A DNA stretch of 64,000 bases from Io17-Chloro-G2 sp963663135 (GTDB lineage Bacteria > Chloroflexota > Dehalococcoidia > Lucifugimonadales > UBA3495). A program made the translations under genes and the position numbers. Below, piece by piece: positions 8,372-16,926 of the stretch; position 1 is the first letter of the stretch; each line of letters opens with the position of its first letter. The notes beneath the pieces are model-generated. The model was not told the DNA's origin, searched no databases, and saw nothing but the letters and a program-made list of their open reading frames with translations. The DNA lies in NCBI GenBank assembly GCA_963663135.2, contig CAXXRM010000005.1:992001-1056000 (forward strand). Direction: 5' to 3'.

Positions 8372-9336
8372 GCCGATTTCCCAAGTCCGGTTCCTTTTGG
8401 TTCACTGTCTTGGCGATAACGTTGCTTGGGGTTAGTTGCGGACTGACTATTTGGCAGTGGGACTGGTTGCACTCCAGCACGCCGGCGACCGCGCCCAGTA
8501 CTACGCTCCGGAACGTGGGCTTCCTTATCGCAGGTGTACTCGCCTTCGTGTTCGCCGTGTGGCGCGGTTGGGTGGCGGAGCGGCAAGCGGATGCGGCCCA
8601 TCGCCAAGCAGAGACGGCGGATCGCGGTTTACTAAACGATCGTTACCAGAAAGCCGCCGAGATGCTCGGAAGCAATGTTCTCGCTGTGCGCCTCGGCGGA
8701 ATACACGCGTTGCAAGGTTTGGCTGAGTGGCATCCTGAGCAGTACCACGTTCCGGTCATGCAACAACTATGCTCGTTTGTTCGCTATCCAACCGAGGTTG
8801 AGGGACAGCCTAAAGTTGCCTCGATTTATATTGACTTGGGAAGTGCTTACAGGGCATCTAATGCTCAAGACTTTAGTGCGGCGGGAACGTCAGAAGTTGA
8901 AGTCGTCCGAGAAGACATTCAAGCGGCAATGGACTCCATTGTTTCGTGTCACACTCGGAACATTCGAATTGAAACGTTGAACAATTACTGGCTTAACATT
9001 AATGGTGCAGACCTTCGTGGTGTCGGCCTAATAGCGAAGGACTTGTCCGGTGCACCCCCAAGGGCTATCAAAGGGGAAGAATCATTTCACTACTTTAACA
9101 ACGCGGAAATAGGCTGGTGGTACACCAACTTGAAGGGAGCCAACTTACGCCATGCAGATTTGCATCATGCGAACCTGACCAATGTTGACCTGTCATTTGC
9201 ATCTGGTCTTACTCAAACCGATCTCGACGATGCCTACGCTGACTCTAAAATGCCGCCCAGATTGAATTTCGCATTTGACGTCGAAACCGGCAAGCCGTTG
9301 GTCTGGCGCAGAAAGCCGCCTATTGACCAAGCGTAG
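8368..9336 (+). CDS. Membrane pentapeptide-repeat protein coupled to the R-M gene
   Basis: About 322 residues if it starts at the TTG at 8368, which overlaps the stop of the upstream gene as TTGA. Frames upstream stay open to 8251, so the start is uncertain. Two membrane helices lie near the N-terminus (FWFTVLAITLLGVSCGLTIW and NVGFLIAGVLAFVFAVWRG). Next comes a conserved cytosolic module (YQKAAEMLGSN, AVRLGGIHALQGLAE, CSFVRYP), and then pentapeptide repeats (NGADLRGVG; ANLRHADLHHANLTNVDL) that form a right-handed beta-helix. Function is unknown. The 4-base overlap says the two products are made together, so it could be a membrane arm of the defence unit. Confidence 0.75.
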   Translation: MSRFPKSGSFWFTVLAITLLGVSCGLTIWQWDWLHSSTPATAPSTTLRNVGFLIAGVLAFVFAVWRGWVAERQADAAHRQAETADRGLLNDRYQKAAEMLGSNVLAVRLGGIHALQGLAEWHPEQYHVPVMQQLCSFVRYPTEVEGQPKVASIYIDLGSAYRASNAQDFSAAGTSEVEVVREDIQAAMDSIVSCHTRNIRIETLNNYWLNINGADLRGVGLIAKDLSGAPPRAIKGEESFHYFNNAEIGWWYTNLKGANLRHADLHHANLTNVDLSFASGLTQTDLDDAYADSKMPPRLNFAFDVETGKPLVWRRKPPIDQA

Positions 9337-9413
9337 TCAACCATTGGACGTTTCGGCCGGGTCGGTGCGTAGCTACAGAGTCAACCTAGGCCTCATCTGC
9401 CATTAAATCCCCC

Positions 9414-9557
9414 GTATTTCTCGCCGCAACGGGAACCTAGAAAATCTTTGACAGGAACCCGGATTACCCACCCGCTTAAAAAACAGGCGATTCCCTGCAT
9501 TACCGTACCATGTGGGCTGGGGGAAAGGGCCCTGGATTCCCGCTGCCGCGAGAATGG
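9414..9557. repeat. REPIN-like paired-hairpin repeat, copy 3
   Basis: Left arm ttctcgccgcaacggg near 9418 and inverted partner cccgctgccgcgagaatg ending near 9555; the interior is shorter than in copies 2 and 4. It lies directly upstream of the complete protease gene, as copy 2 lies directly upstream of the truncated one. The 290 bases between the pentapeptide gene and the protease frame hold this element only. Confidence 0.7.
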
Positions 9558-9838
9558 CAGGAGACGATTGATGGGCCGTGAAAAAGCAAGTCACGGCCCT
9601 GCCAGCCTGATAGCCCATGGGTTAGAATGGGCCGTGTAGAGCGCAAAGAGAGGTATCTACCTGTGGGAACATTTAACTGGCCGCTGCGGATTTCCAGCAT
9701 GGACGGCCAGCGGGTCCGGGAGATGGAAGCGACGGTGGATACCGGCGCTGCCTACACCACATTGCCAACCCGGCTGCTGCGTGAACTGGGGGTTGCACCG
9801 AAGGGCAAGCGCAGGTTCCTGCTGGCCATCGGGCGGCG
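9519..9838. repeat. Right direct repeat flanking the R-M island
   Basis: Partner of 4661-4977: REPIN right arm, spacer with the shared words cctgccagc and ggttagaatgggc, and the first ~210 bases of the protease frame. It continues uninterrupted into the complete gene, whereas the left copy ends mid-gene. Confidence 0.85.
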
Positions 9839-10019
9839 GGTCGAGATGGACTACGGAGAGGCGCAGGCGACCGTCGGCGGCGAGAGCGTCACGACTATAG
9901 TGGTCTTTGGAGAAGACGATGCCCCACCCTTGCTGGAGGTCTATACCCTGGAGGGCCTCGCCTTGGCGGTGGACCCAGTGGAGCAGCGGCTGGTCCCAAC
10001 ACACCTCATCATGTACTAG
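9663..10019 (+). CDS. Retropepsin-like aspartic protease (clan AA)
   Basis: A complete small aspartic protease of 118 residues. The catalytic triplet Asp-Thr-Gly is in VDTGAAYTTLP (residues ~26-36). The rest follows the bacterial single-domain family: LLRELGV, AIGRRVEMDYGEA, TTIVVFGEDDAPPLLEVYTLEGLALAVDP, ending RLVPTHLIMY. Such proteins work as homodimers like retroviral proteases; targets are unknown. The frame is open from 9627, but GTG at 9663 sits 9 bases after GAGAGG and matches the usual family start. A truncated near-copy lies 4.9 kb upstream. Confidence 0.82.
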   Translation: MGTFNWPLRISSMDGQRVREMEATVDTGAAYTTLPTRLLRELGVAPKGKRRFLLAIGRRVEMDYGEAQATVGGESVTTIVVFGEDDAPPLLEVYTLEGLALAVDPVEQRLVPTHLIMY

Positions 10020-10400
10020 GACCGCCAGCGCTTCCTGCCGGGCCGTTGGGACAACTCTTGACCTACGCCGCCAGCAGGAACCTAAGCGTGAAAGTCCTTT
10101 GTTTCGTATGGTGTCGTAGGCCGAACGGTACTGTACTGCGAACTTTTCAGCGGGTGGTAAATCCCTGAGGCTGGCTGTCCGGTAGTGAAATTGCACACGT
10201 TGACACCGGATAGGAACCTGATTACGTTTATGCCCACTTGGCAAAGCTTGCAGAGGAACCGGACTGCCCGCTAATCCTGGTGTCCGGGTGTGACTTCCGG
10301 GCAGACCTGCGACGAGGCCGCACAGCATCGGGTCACCGCTGCCTCGATGTGCCTCATGGTAATCAGTCTGAGTTGCGCCAGTAATGTTTACGGAGGCTCC
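10020..10400. other. 381-base intergenic stretch without a recognisable gene
   Basis: No frame here shows family resemblance. At 10130-10150 the word tgcgaactttt and its surroundings partly match 12025-12045 on the other side of the GMC gene. The last 10 bases carry the CGGAGG ribosome site of the next gene. Confidence 0.5.
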
Positions 10401-11975
10401 ATGAAATACGATGTTATTGTGGTTGGCGGAGGAGCGGCTGGATCGGTTTTGGCCGGCAGATTGGCCGAAAACCCGAATACTTCCGTGCTGCTGCTGGAAG
10501 CCGGGAACGATTACCCTGATCCCGCCAACCTTCCGGACGAGATAAGGTTTGGCCACACTAGGTTCGCGGAATCACCGGACTCGGAACACAATTGGGCCCT
10601 CCGGGGGACGATCACCGAGGAGCAAGGTGAGATCCACGTGGCGCAGGGGAAGGTGATCGGGGGAGGGTCGTCCATCAACGGTCAGGCAATGCAAAGAGGA
10701 TTGCCCGAAGATTTCGACTCCTGGGCTTCTCTCGGCAACGATGAGTGGTCTTACGCCAAGGTACTGCCTTTCTACAGAAAAATGGAGCGTGACCTCGACA
10801 TTCAGGACGATTTTCACGGCACGGAAGGACCAATGCCTGTGAGACGGCGTCAGTCCGGCGCTTGGCCTGACATCCAGAAGGCTTTCCATGCCGCCTGCTT
10901 GGAGGCGGGGTTCGGCTCCACCGAGGATACCAACGGCCCAAACCCCTCCGGCGTTGGTGTTTCTCCCACCAACAACCTGGACGGCGTAAGAATGAGCGCT
11001 GCTATAACGCATCTCAGCCCAATGCGCCACTGTCTCAACCTTACGGTGAGAGGAGGGGTTTTCGTCCGGAAGGTGTTATTTGAGGGCTCAAGGGCTGTCG
11101 GAGTGGAGGCCGAAAGCGGTGGCGAGATTTTCACCCTCGAATCCGACCGAGTTGTCCTGAGCGCGGGCGCTATCAGGTCCCCCCAGTTGCTTATGCTATC
11201 GGGAATCGGCCGCAAGGATGAGCTCGAGCAGTTCGGGATTACCCTGGTTCAAGAGTTGCCGGGGGTGGGCCAGAGCCTGTGGAACCACCTCAGCGCCCAT
11301 GCCACCTTCAAGGTCAAGGATGGTCTTACTCTCACCGGTGGGCTCGACTCGCCGCACTTCAGTGTGCATTACACCTCCGAAGGGTCAAGGGAGGTCAACG
11401 ACATGGTGCTAAGGACCAGCACCGTCGTCGACGAACGGGGCGAGCGGACCCCCGGTGTGCGGTCCAGATATCTGACCGGTGACGTTCCACCGGACCGGGC
11501 GGCGCGCATATCGTGCACGCTCGGGTTGCCCGAGGGATCGGGATACGTCAGGTTGGCGTCCGCCGACCCCGGAGTCCAGCCGTCCTTTAACTATCGCTAT
11601 CTCCAGCATCCGAACGACATGCGGCGGGTGAGGGAGGGCTTGCGGTTCGGCATCAGCCTCCTGGAATCCGCTGCGTATAAGGACGTTGTTGATCACCGGA
11701 TCACCCCAACCGATGACATTCTAGCCGACGACGATGCTCTGGACCTCTGGATCAGGCAAACCGTGGGAACCGCCAGGCACGTGTCCGGCACCTGCAAGAT
11801 GGGACCGGATTCAGACCCAACGGCAGTGGTCGATCAAAACTGCCGAGTCAAGGGAGTACAAGGACTGTGGGTGGCCGACGCCTCGGTGATGCCGCGAATT
11901 CCCAGGTCCGGCGGTATCCACCCCACGGTAGTCATGGTCGCGGAACGCGTCGTCGATTGGATTGCTGCGGGTTAG
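10401..11975 (+). CDS. GMC-family FAD oxidoreductase (choline dehydrogenase-like)
   Basis: A 524-residue flavoenzyme that oxidises an alcohol substrate. FAD-binding GGGAAG is at 9-14, GMC signature 1 (GKVIGGGSSING) at 83-94, and signature 2 (SAGAIRSPQLLMLSGIG) in mid-chain. The C-terminal active site has His460 (RHVSGTCKMG) and His507 (GGIHPTVVM), matching the conserved His/His-or-Asn pair. The upstream-open frame to 10290 is ignored because ATG 10401 follows CGGAGGCTCC. There is no signal peptide, so it should be cytoplasmic. It stands alone between the protease and the TIR gene; substrate unknown. Confidence 0.92.
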   Translation: MKYDVIVVGGGAAGSVLAGRLAENPNTSVLLLEAGNDYPDPANLPDEIRFGHTRFAESPDSEHNWALRGTITEEQGEIHVAQGKVIGGGSSINGQAMQRGLPEDFDSWASLGNDEWSYAKVLPFYRKMERDLDIQDDFHGTEGPMPVRRRQSGAWPDIQKAFHAACLEAGFGSTEDTNGPNPSGVGVSPTNNLDGVRMSAAITHLSPMRHCLNLTVRGGVFVRKVLFEGSRAVGVEAESGGEIFTLESDRVVLSAGAIRSPQLLMLSGIGRKDELEQFGITLVQELPGVGQSLWNHLSAHATFKVKDGLTLTGGLDSPHFSVHYTSEGSREVNDMVLRTSTVVDERGERTPGVRSRYLTGDVPPDRAARISCTLGLPEGSGYVRLASADPGVQPSFNYRYLQHPNDMRRVREGLRFGISLLESAAYKDVVDHRITPTDDILADDDALDLWIRQTVGTARHVSGTCKMGPDSDPTAVVDQNCRVKGVQGLWVADASVMPRIPRSGGIHPTVVMVAERVVDWIAAG

Positions 11976-12169
11976 AGGCAGGTTGGTGGTAGGGCCTTGG
12001 TTTGGTGTGGGGCTGAGGGACTGAATTGCGAACTTTTGGCCGGGAGGTTCCAATATCATGTAGATCCCCCCGATTAAGCGGTACGGCACGGGAGTAGGTC
12101 CGCGATTTCTTCGGCCCCACACATACCGCCGACCAAGGTGTCGTTGAAGCAGAGAGCATAGTTCTGGCC

Positions 12170-13297
12170 TCACCCGCTTCCGGCCGAAACGAGTCTCACG
12201 GCGTCCAGTGCGATCATCTCCCGGAGGAGGTCCATAGCCTTGGCATCGAGTGCATCCTTATCGAACTCGATCCAACCGAGATCTGAAAAATCGCTTGGGA
12301 ACGTTACCTCAGACTCCATCAGTATGACGATCTTACGCCCATACAATAGGGAGGCGGCTCCCAGCTCATAAACGACATTCTGGCTGGGACGGTAAACTGT
12401 TTCCCCGGAATCGGTGCGAAACTGCTCATCAGCCGTGAAAATGAATATGCCTGCAGTGCACTGGCGCATTGTATCCGCGACCTTCTCGGAAATCGGTCGC
12501 CCGGCATTGGGTTCATCGATGGCTACCAAGAAGGGAACCTTCCAGCTGTTCAGGATTTCCTTGAGTTGTTCCAGTGGCTTTCGGTTTTGCCCGTGAGCGA
12601 TAAAGAGCTGCATAGGTACAGATCGCGCTGGAGCACTAGGTGTTGGCCGCTCGCCATCACCTGGCGAACTTATAGGAGAGGAATCGCTGACTGGGCCGGG
12701 AGCATCCTCCTCTTGTGGTTTCCAATCTAGAACGTCAGGACGTCCATTCGACTGACCATCTATTGCCGGTGTCGTCCCGCTGGCATCGACGACAATGTGG
12801 GGAGACCCACCAATGATTCTGAGGTAGCCGACTTCCCGTGCGTCTTCCGTGAATGCTTCCGCTGTTGACGCCGACCATGTAGGGTCGATGTTGAACGGTG
12901 CCCTCTCTAAGATATTCTTCAGAAAGTCAGGCTCTGGTAGCTTCGCATTCTCGAAGTGCCTCATGAGTTCATCGAATATCGGTATCTCCAAGAGGGCGTC
13001 ACGTTTCGCTTTTGCACGCTCGGCCTCATTTCGTGGCCGCGTAACCGCGACTCCTAGCAATGTAAGGGAGATGGTCTCCGAGGAGTAGTTGCCTTCAGTA
13101 AGGCCGTACTTGGCTGATGTGGCAATACGTTCGCGAAACCCGCTACTACTGGGGCTGTAGTTCATCGCTTCGGCAAGAAGTAAGCGGTTCATTGGGCGTG
13201 AGGCATTCCTGTCGGCGATCGCCTCAGCAACCTGTATGGCCGTGGCAAGTGAGAGGGGAGGGTGGGGGCGATTGGGTCGGCCTGGGGTTCTTGGCAT
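12170..13297 (-). CDS. TIR-domain protein of the CAP12/Pycsar-type (orphan defence effector candidate)
   Basis: A 375-residue protein in three parts: an N-terminal alpha-helical or winged-helix-like region (15-170), a Pro/Ser/Asp-rich linker (172-227), and a C-terminal TIR-like domain (228-365). The last shows LFIAHGQNR (231-239), DEPNAGRPISEK (261-272) and RPSQNVVYELGAASLLYGR (303-321), with Glu311 in the position of the catalytic Glu of NADase TIRs. The family is best known from CBASS/Pycsar effectors that destroy NAD+ after phage sensing. No cyclase or nucleotide-sensing partner is nearby, so the N-terminal part may be its own sensor. ATG 13297 has GAGG 8 bases upstream. Lower-GC codon use than its neighbours suggests transfer. 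Confidence 0.78.
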   Translation of the reverse strand: MPRTPGRPNRPHPPLSLATAIQVAEAIADRNASRPMNRLLLAEAMNYSPSSSGFRERIATSAKYGLTEGNYSSETISLTLLGVAVTRPRNEAERAKAKRDALLEIPIFDELMRHFENAKLPEPDFLKNILERAPFNIDPTWSASTAEAFTEDAREVGYLRIIGGSPHIVVDASGTTPAIDGQSNGRPDVLDWKPQEEDAPGPVSDSSPISSPGDGERPTPSAPARSVPMQLFIAHGQNRKPLEQLKEILNSWKVPFLVAIDEPNAGRPISEKVADTMRQCTAGIFIFTADEQFRTDSGETVYRPSQNVVYELGAASLLYGRKIVILMESEVTFPSDFSDLGWIEFDKDALDAKAMDLLREMIALDAVRLVSAGSG

Positions 13298-13604
13298 TGT
13301 CGTAACCTCACGCAAAGATATTGGCAGACAATATACCTCATTGGAGGCAAAGGGGGCAAGTCAGGTAGACATTTACATCTAATACACCTGCGAGTCATCG
13401 CTTGCAAGACCGGCCCACACCAACTCGATGTCATGCGTCTATCTGCCAGACCAATTAAAAGTGCTTCCCGCTACGGAATCGACCATGGCTTTAAGACGTG
13501 GAATCGGCTCCACCCATGCCCGCGGCGCGCATGCCGCTAGATTGCCTCAGGGCCCGGACGATTTCGTCAGGGGACGGGGATGGAGTTGAGAGTTGTAGAG
13601 TGAA
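13298..13604. other. 307-base intergenic stretch
   Basis: Nothing recognisable beyond the likely promoter of the TIR gene (A/T-richer DNA at 13310-13350) and the 3' flank of the tRNA. Confidence 0.4.
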
Positions 13605-13681
13605 TGGTGGGCAGTACTGGACTCGAACCAGTGGCCTCCTGCGTGTAAAGCAGGCGCTCTAACCATCTGAGCTAACCGCCC
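13605..13681 (-). tRNA. tRNA-Val (anticodon TAC)
   Basis: The reverse strand folds as a cloverleaf: acceptor GGGCGGT/ACTGCCC, D-arm GCTC...GAGC, anticodon stem CCTGC/GCAGG around loop TTTACAC, T-arm CTGG TTCGAGT CCAG, discriminator A and encoded CCA at 13605-13607. Confidence 0.97.
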
Positions 13682-13884
13682 ACGGGTGGGGGACCCAATT
13701 TAATGGGGACTCCAGTTTACACGATGCTGCGGCTGGGGCGGTAGATGCTTTGTTCCCCGGTCCGGATGTTTGACGGATTCTTTCGGCGGTTGGACAATGT
13801 TTTCGCTGCCCCACCGGTTGGTCGCCTGCCGGTTGAGTGTTTGGCGGTTTACATAATCAAATCTACTTTTCCACAGGAGGAAAC

Positions 13885-14271
13885 ATGCCCGGAAAGAGAC
13901 GCTCTATCCATGTCGACGGTGTCGCCCACAGCATGCCCATTCCCATGGGGTCCCTGGTGGGCAACGTTCTATTTTCCAGCGGAATCGCCGGCACCGACCC
14001 CGCCACCGGCGCCATTCCAGATGACATCGAACAGCAGTGCGATTTCGCGTTTGCCAACATGAAGACCCTGGTTGAGAACGCCGGGGGCACCGTTGAGGAC
14101 ATCGGCGCGGTCAAGATTCACATGAAGGACCGGGGCCAGCGGGAAGCCATGAACAAGTCATGGGTCAAGTCCTTTCCCGAGGCCGAAAGCCGTCCGGCCC
14201 GCCACGTGATGGAGACCAACCTGGGCGGCAACATGCAGATACAACTGGAAATAACTGCCGTCATCGGCTGA
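13885..14271 (+). CDS. RidA/YjgF family protein
   Basis: A 128-residue Rid-family protein; canonical members hydrolyse reactive enamine/imine intermediates as homotrimers. Visible are VLFSSGIAGTDPATGAIPDDIEQQ, a central NMKTLVENAGGTVEDIGAVKIHM, and the C-terminal strand MQIQLEITAVIG. The Arg that binds the substrate carboxylate in RidA should lie in ESRPARHVME. ATG 13885 follows AGGAGG. A strong terminator follows at 14354. It is one of two Rid paralogues within 4.4 kb, with a hydrolase and a luciferase-like monooxygenase between them. Confidence 0.88.
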   Translation: MPGKRRSIHVDGVAHSMPIPMGSLVGNVLFSSGIAGTDPATGAIPDDIEQQCDFAFANMKTLVENAGGTVEDIGAVKIHMKDRGQREAMNKSWVKSFPEAESRPARHVMETNLGGNMQIQLEITAVIG

Positions 14272-14353
14272 AGAAAAACCGGCGCTCCGCAGGTCTTGGT
14301 TGTCGCGGACACTGACGACGAGGGCTCGGGGCGCGATTTTGCATCCGGCGCGG

Positions 14354-14397
14354 AAGCCGGGGCGGGAGTTCAAGACTCCCTGCCCCGGCTTTTTTTG
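14354..14397 (+). terminator. Intrinsic terminator after ridA-like gene
   Basis: aagccggggc-gggagt, a short loop, then actccc-t-gccccggctt form a long GC-rich hairpin followed by an unbroken run of seven or more T (14389-14397). It ends the rid transcript ahead of the convergent MFS gene. Confidence 0.92.
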
Positions 14398-14459
14398 CCC
14401 TATCCTGACCAATCGCACCTGACCAATTGCAGCGCCCGGCATCTTGGGCCGGGCCTTGC

Positions 14460-15752
14460 TTAGGCCGGCTGGGCCTGGGGTTGGGAGCGCCGCGGGTCGA
14501 CCACAAACAACATGATCAACATTCCGAAGATGTAGGACGCGGCCAGCAACAGGAAGGCTTCGGCAAACCCGAAGTATTGCCAAATCCCGCCCACCAGGAG
14601 CGCCCAAACCGGCCCCGATATGAACCCGAGGAAGAAGAATACGCTAAAGGCGGCGTCGTGGTCTTCCTCCGGCAGCGAGTCCGCAACGATTGCCTGGGTC
14701 AGGCTCTGCCGGGACCGGGTGACAATGCCATAAATGATGAGACACAAAAACAGAAGCGGTAAATAGGCGTCCTGGAAGGCGAGCCAGGCCGTGGCCAGCG
14801 CCGAAAGGAACAAAGATGACTGGAGGACTCCGGTCCGGGAGAGTTTGTCGGAAAGCCAACCCATGGCCACCGGACCAACCACGCCGCCGATTTGCAGCGC
14901 GGCGATGGCAAACCCCACCATGGTGATGGTCATGCCCAGATTGCCGTCTCCTGGACCGAGGTGTACCCCCAGGAACGCCACGTTGACACCGGCGCCACGG
15001 CCCGCGCCGCCCACCATCATGACCAGGGACACCAGGATCATGTTCTTGTTTTTGAACACCCGCAGGTAGCTGGCCCGGCTTTGCAGCAGCTTCCCCCGAG
15101 CCGTTTGGGCCGCCACTGCTGGGGCGTTGGTCTGGGCTGCGGGGTTCCGGTAGAGGAAGTAAACCAGGCCCATGGCAATGCTCAGAGAGGCGACAATCAT
15201 GAAAACTTGGCGCCAATCCATGACTATGAGCATCGCTGCCGCCACCAACGGCGCCAGCAGGCTGCCAATATTGGAGACGCTGCTGTTCAGGGCAATAATG
15301 GTCCCCCGGTTCACGGGGAAGTACCCTGATAAGAGACTGTAGCCCACCGGGTGCTGCGCGCTCGCCCCGACTGCCGCAATAGCCCTAGTGCCGACGAAAG
15401 CGCCGAAAGAACCAACGAAGCCGGAAGCCAGGGTGCCCACTCCCATAACCAGGTTGCCGATACCCAATATCCACGTGCGTCTTATGAAGGGCGTCACAAA
15501 GCCGTACAAGCCCTGAATTGAGCCGCCCGCCATGCTGTAGACCGCGGTCAGCAGGCCCAACTGAGCGGGTCCAAATCCCAACTCGGGCATGACGGCCACG
15601 TAGAGCACCGCCACCATCTGGTTTTGAAAATGGTTGACCGCGTGGGAAACGTTGGTCAGCCACAGGATCGAATGCCGCTCGACCGCGGTGCCAACTTCCG
15701 CTACCGCTGTAACCAGACTTGCTCCGGTGGTTGTTTCCGGTTCTGTCGCCAT
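14460..15752 (-). CDS. MFS transporter
   Basis: A 430-residue major facilitator protein with about 12 hydrophobic helices. It opens with a short polar tail (MATEPETTTGAS) and then HSILWLTNVSHAVNHFQNQ; the loop 2-3 and 8-9 regions are MFS-like (SDKLSRTGVLQS). Helix-rich segments such as FGAFVGTRAIAAVGASAQHPVGYSLL match the fosmidomycin-resistance/nitrate-sugar-type branch. Substrate unknown. It is transcribed in the same direction as, and just downstream of, an alpha/beta-hydrolase gene (52-base gap), so it may import that enzyme's substrate. Confidence 0.88.
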   Translation of the reverse strand: MATEPETTTGASLVTAVAEVGTAVERHSILWLTNVSHAVNHFQNQMVAVLYVAVMPELGFGPAQLGLLTAVYSMAGGSIQGLYGFVTPFIRRTWILGIGNLVMGVGTLASGFVGSFGAFVGTRAIAAVGASAQHPVGYSLLSGYFPVNRGTIIALNSSVSNIGSLLAPLVAAAMLIVMDWRQVFMIVASLSIAMGLVYFLYRNPAAQTNAPAVAAQTARGKLLQSRASYLRVFKNKNMILVSLVMMVGGAGRGAGVNVAFLGVHLGPGDGNLGMTITMVGFAIAALQIGGVVGPVAMGWLSDKLSRTGVLQSSLFLSALATAWLAFQDAYLPLLFLCLIIYGIVTRSRQSLTQAIVADSLPEEDHDAAFSVFFFLGFISGPVWALLVGGIWQYFGFAEAFLLLAASYIFGMLIMLFVVDPRRSQPQAQPA

Positions 15753-15803
15753 AGAGTTACTCAGCCTCCTGTCGCCCGATGCGGCGGTCTGCGGGTCTCG
15801 CCG

Positions 15804-16664
15804 CTAGACCTTTTCCAGCCACCTGCTCACCACTCCCCAGACGTATTCCCGTTGGTGAGTGTATGCGTGGTCGGCTCCCGGAATCGATTCATAGGTCAAA
15901 TGGTCCAGTTCGCCGGCAAGTTTTTCCACCTCGGGCGGCAGGCCCTTGAACGAGGTCAATGTCTGGGCTTCTGCGGTTCCGATCATCACCAACAACGGGA
16001 CCTTCACGTTTGGGATGTGCTCCAGAATGTTGTATCTCGCCTGGGGGCCGTATTTGTCCATGAAAATCCCGGCGGCAACCAGCAGCGGAAACGGGTATAG
16101 GGTTTCGATCAAGGTTTCGGGATGGCCCGAGTCGATTTGCTTCTGGGATTCCTCCGCTCGGTCCAGAAATTCGGGACCTTCTTCGACCTTGGAAAACGTG
16201 TCGTAGGAGAAACGGGGTGGGGAGCCGGCCACCACGCACTTCACCCGCTGGTCTCCCTGGGCCCCCATATAGTATATGGACTTGGTGGCGCCGAGGCTGT
16301 GCCCCCAGATGCCGATATTCCGGTAGCCGCCTTCCTCGGCGAAATCGACCCAGGCCTCCCAGTCATGCCTGGCGTCGTCCATAGATTCGTAGGCCGCGCC
16401 AAGCCTTTTGGACTCGCCCCCGACCATGCTCCGGTTGATGGGGTCATGGCCCCGGTTGTTCACCCGCAGCACGGCACACCCCTTTTCGATGACAGCGTCG
16501 CTGTACTCGGCGAACATGCCGGTGTCGTAGAAGTTTCCGCCGACACCGTGGTGCAGGATCACCAGGTCAACCCCAAGCTGGGAGGGACTCAAAGTCGGCC
16601 GGCGCAAAATTCCGTCCAGCCGCACTTTGTCGCGGGTTTCAACGCTTACCAGGTCTACCAGCAC
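15804..16664 (-). CDS. Alpha/beta-hydrolase (dienelactone hydrolase-like esterase)
   Basis: A 286-residue hydrolase with oxyanion region LHHGVGGNF (38-46), nucleophile GHSLG (121-125, Ser123), acid probably in the IGTAEAQ segment, and His266 (GADHAYTH). A start at TTG 16721 is possible, but GTG 16664 has GGAGG exactly 7 bases upstream and gives a normal N-terminus for the fold. It shares direction with the downstream MFS gene and is divergent from the luciferase-like monooxygenase. Substrate unknown; an ester, lactone or amide is likely. Confidence 0.85.
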   Translation of the reverse strand: MLVDLVSVETRDKVRLDGILRRPTLSPSQLGVDLVILHHGVGGNFYDTGMFAEYSDAVIEKGCAVLRVNNRGHDPINRSMVGGESKRLGAAYESMDDARHDWEAWVDFAEEGGYRNIGIWGHSLGATKSIYYMGAQGDQRVKCVVAGSPPRFSYDTFSKVEEGPEFLDRAEESQKQIDSGHPETLIETLYPFPLLVAAGIFMDKYGPQARYNILEHIPNVKVPLLVMIGTAEAQTLTSFKGLPPEVEKLAGELDHLTYESIPGADHAYTHQREYVWGVVSRWLEKV

Positions 16665-16926
16665 TGCCAGACCTCCACGTACCGCGTCTAAGACCGCCGA
16701 GCGCGCTGGCAAAACAACCAATGGAGGCCAAATCTTCCGGCGGATAGAGCCATTATATTGGCGATTGCAACAGGGTCAACCCAGACCGGCGGTCGAACTG
16801 GTTCACCGAGCTCCTTGCCGCCATTGGCATGAAGCCACCAGCAACGTATAGTGGCAGGAAATCACAGGTGGACGGCGCGCCGGTGCGAACGAATCCCGTG
16901 GCGACAACTATCATCCGGAGGAGCGC

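Noticed and set aside
4661..9838. Classical prophage, transposon or integrative element around the R-M genes
   Set aside because: No integrase, transposase, short target-site duplication or tRNA attachment site; the flanks are long partial gene duplications.
9657..10556. 299-codon minus-strand frame opposite the protease and upstream of the GMC gene
   Set aside because: Its right half is antisense to certain coding sequence and the rest has no family resemblance.
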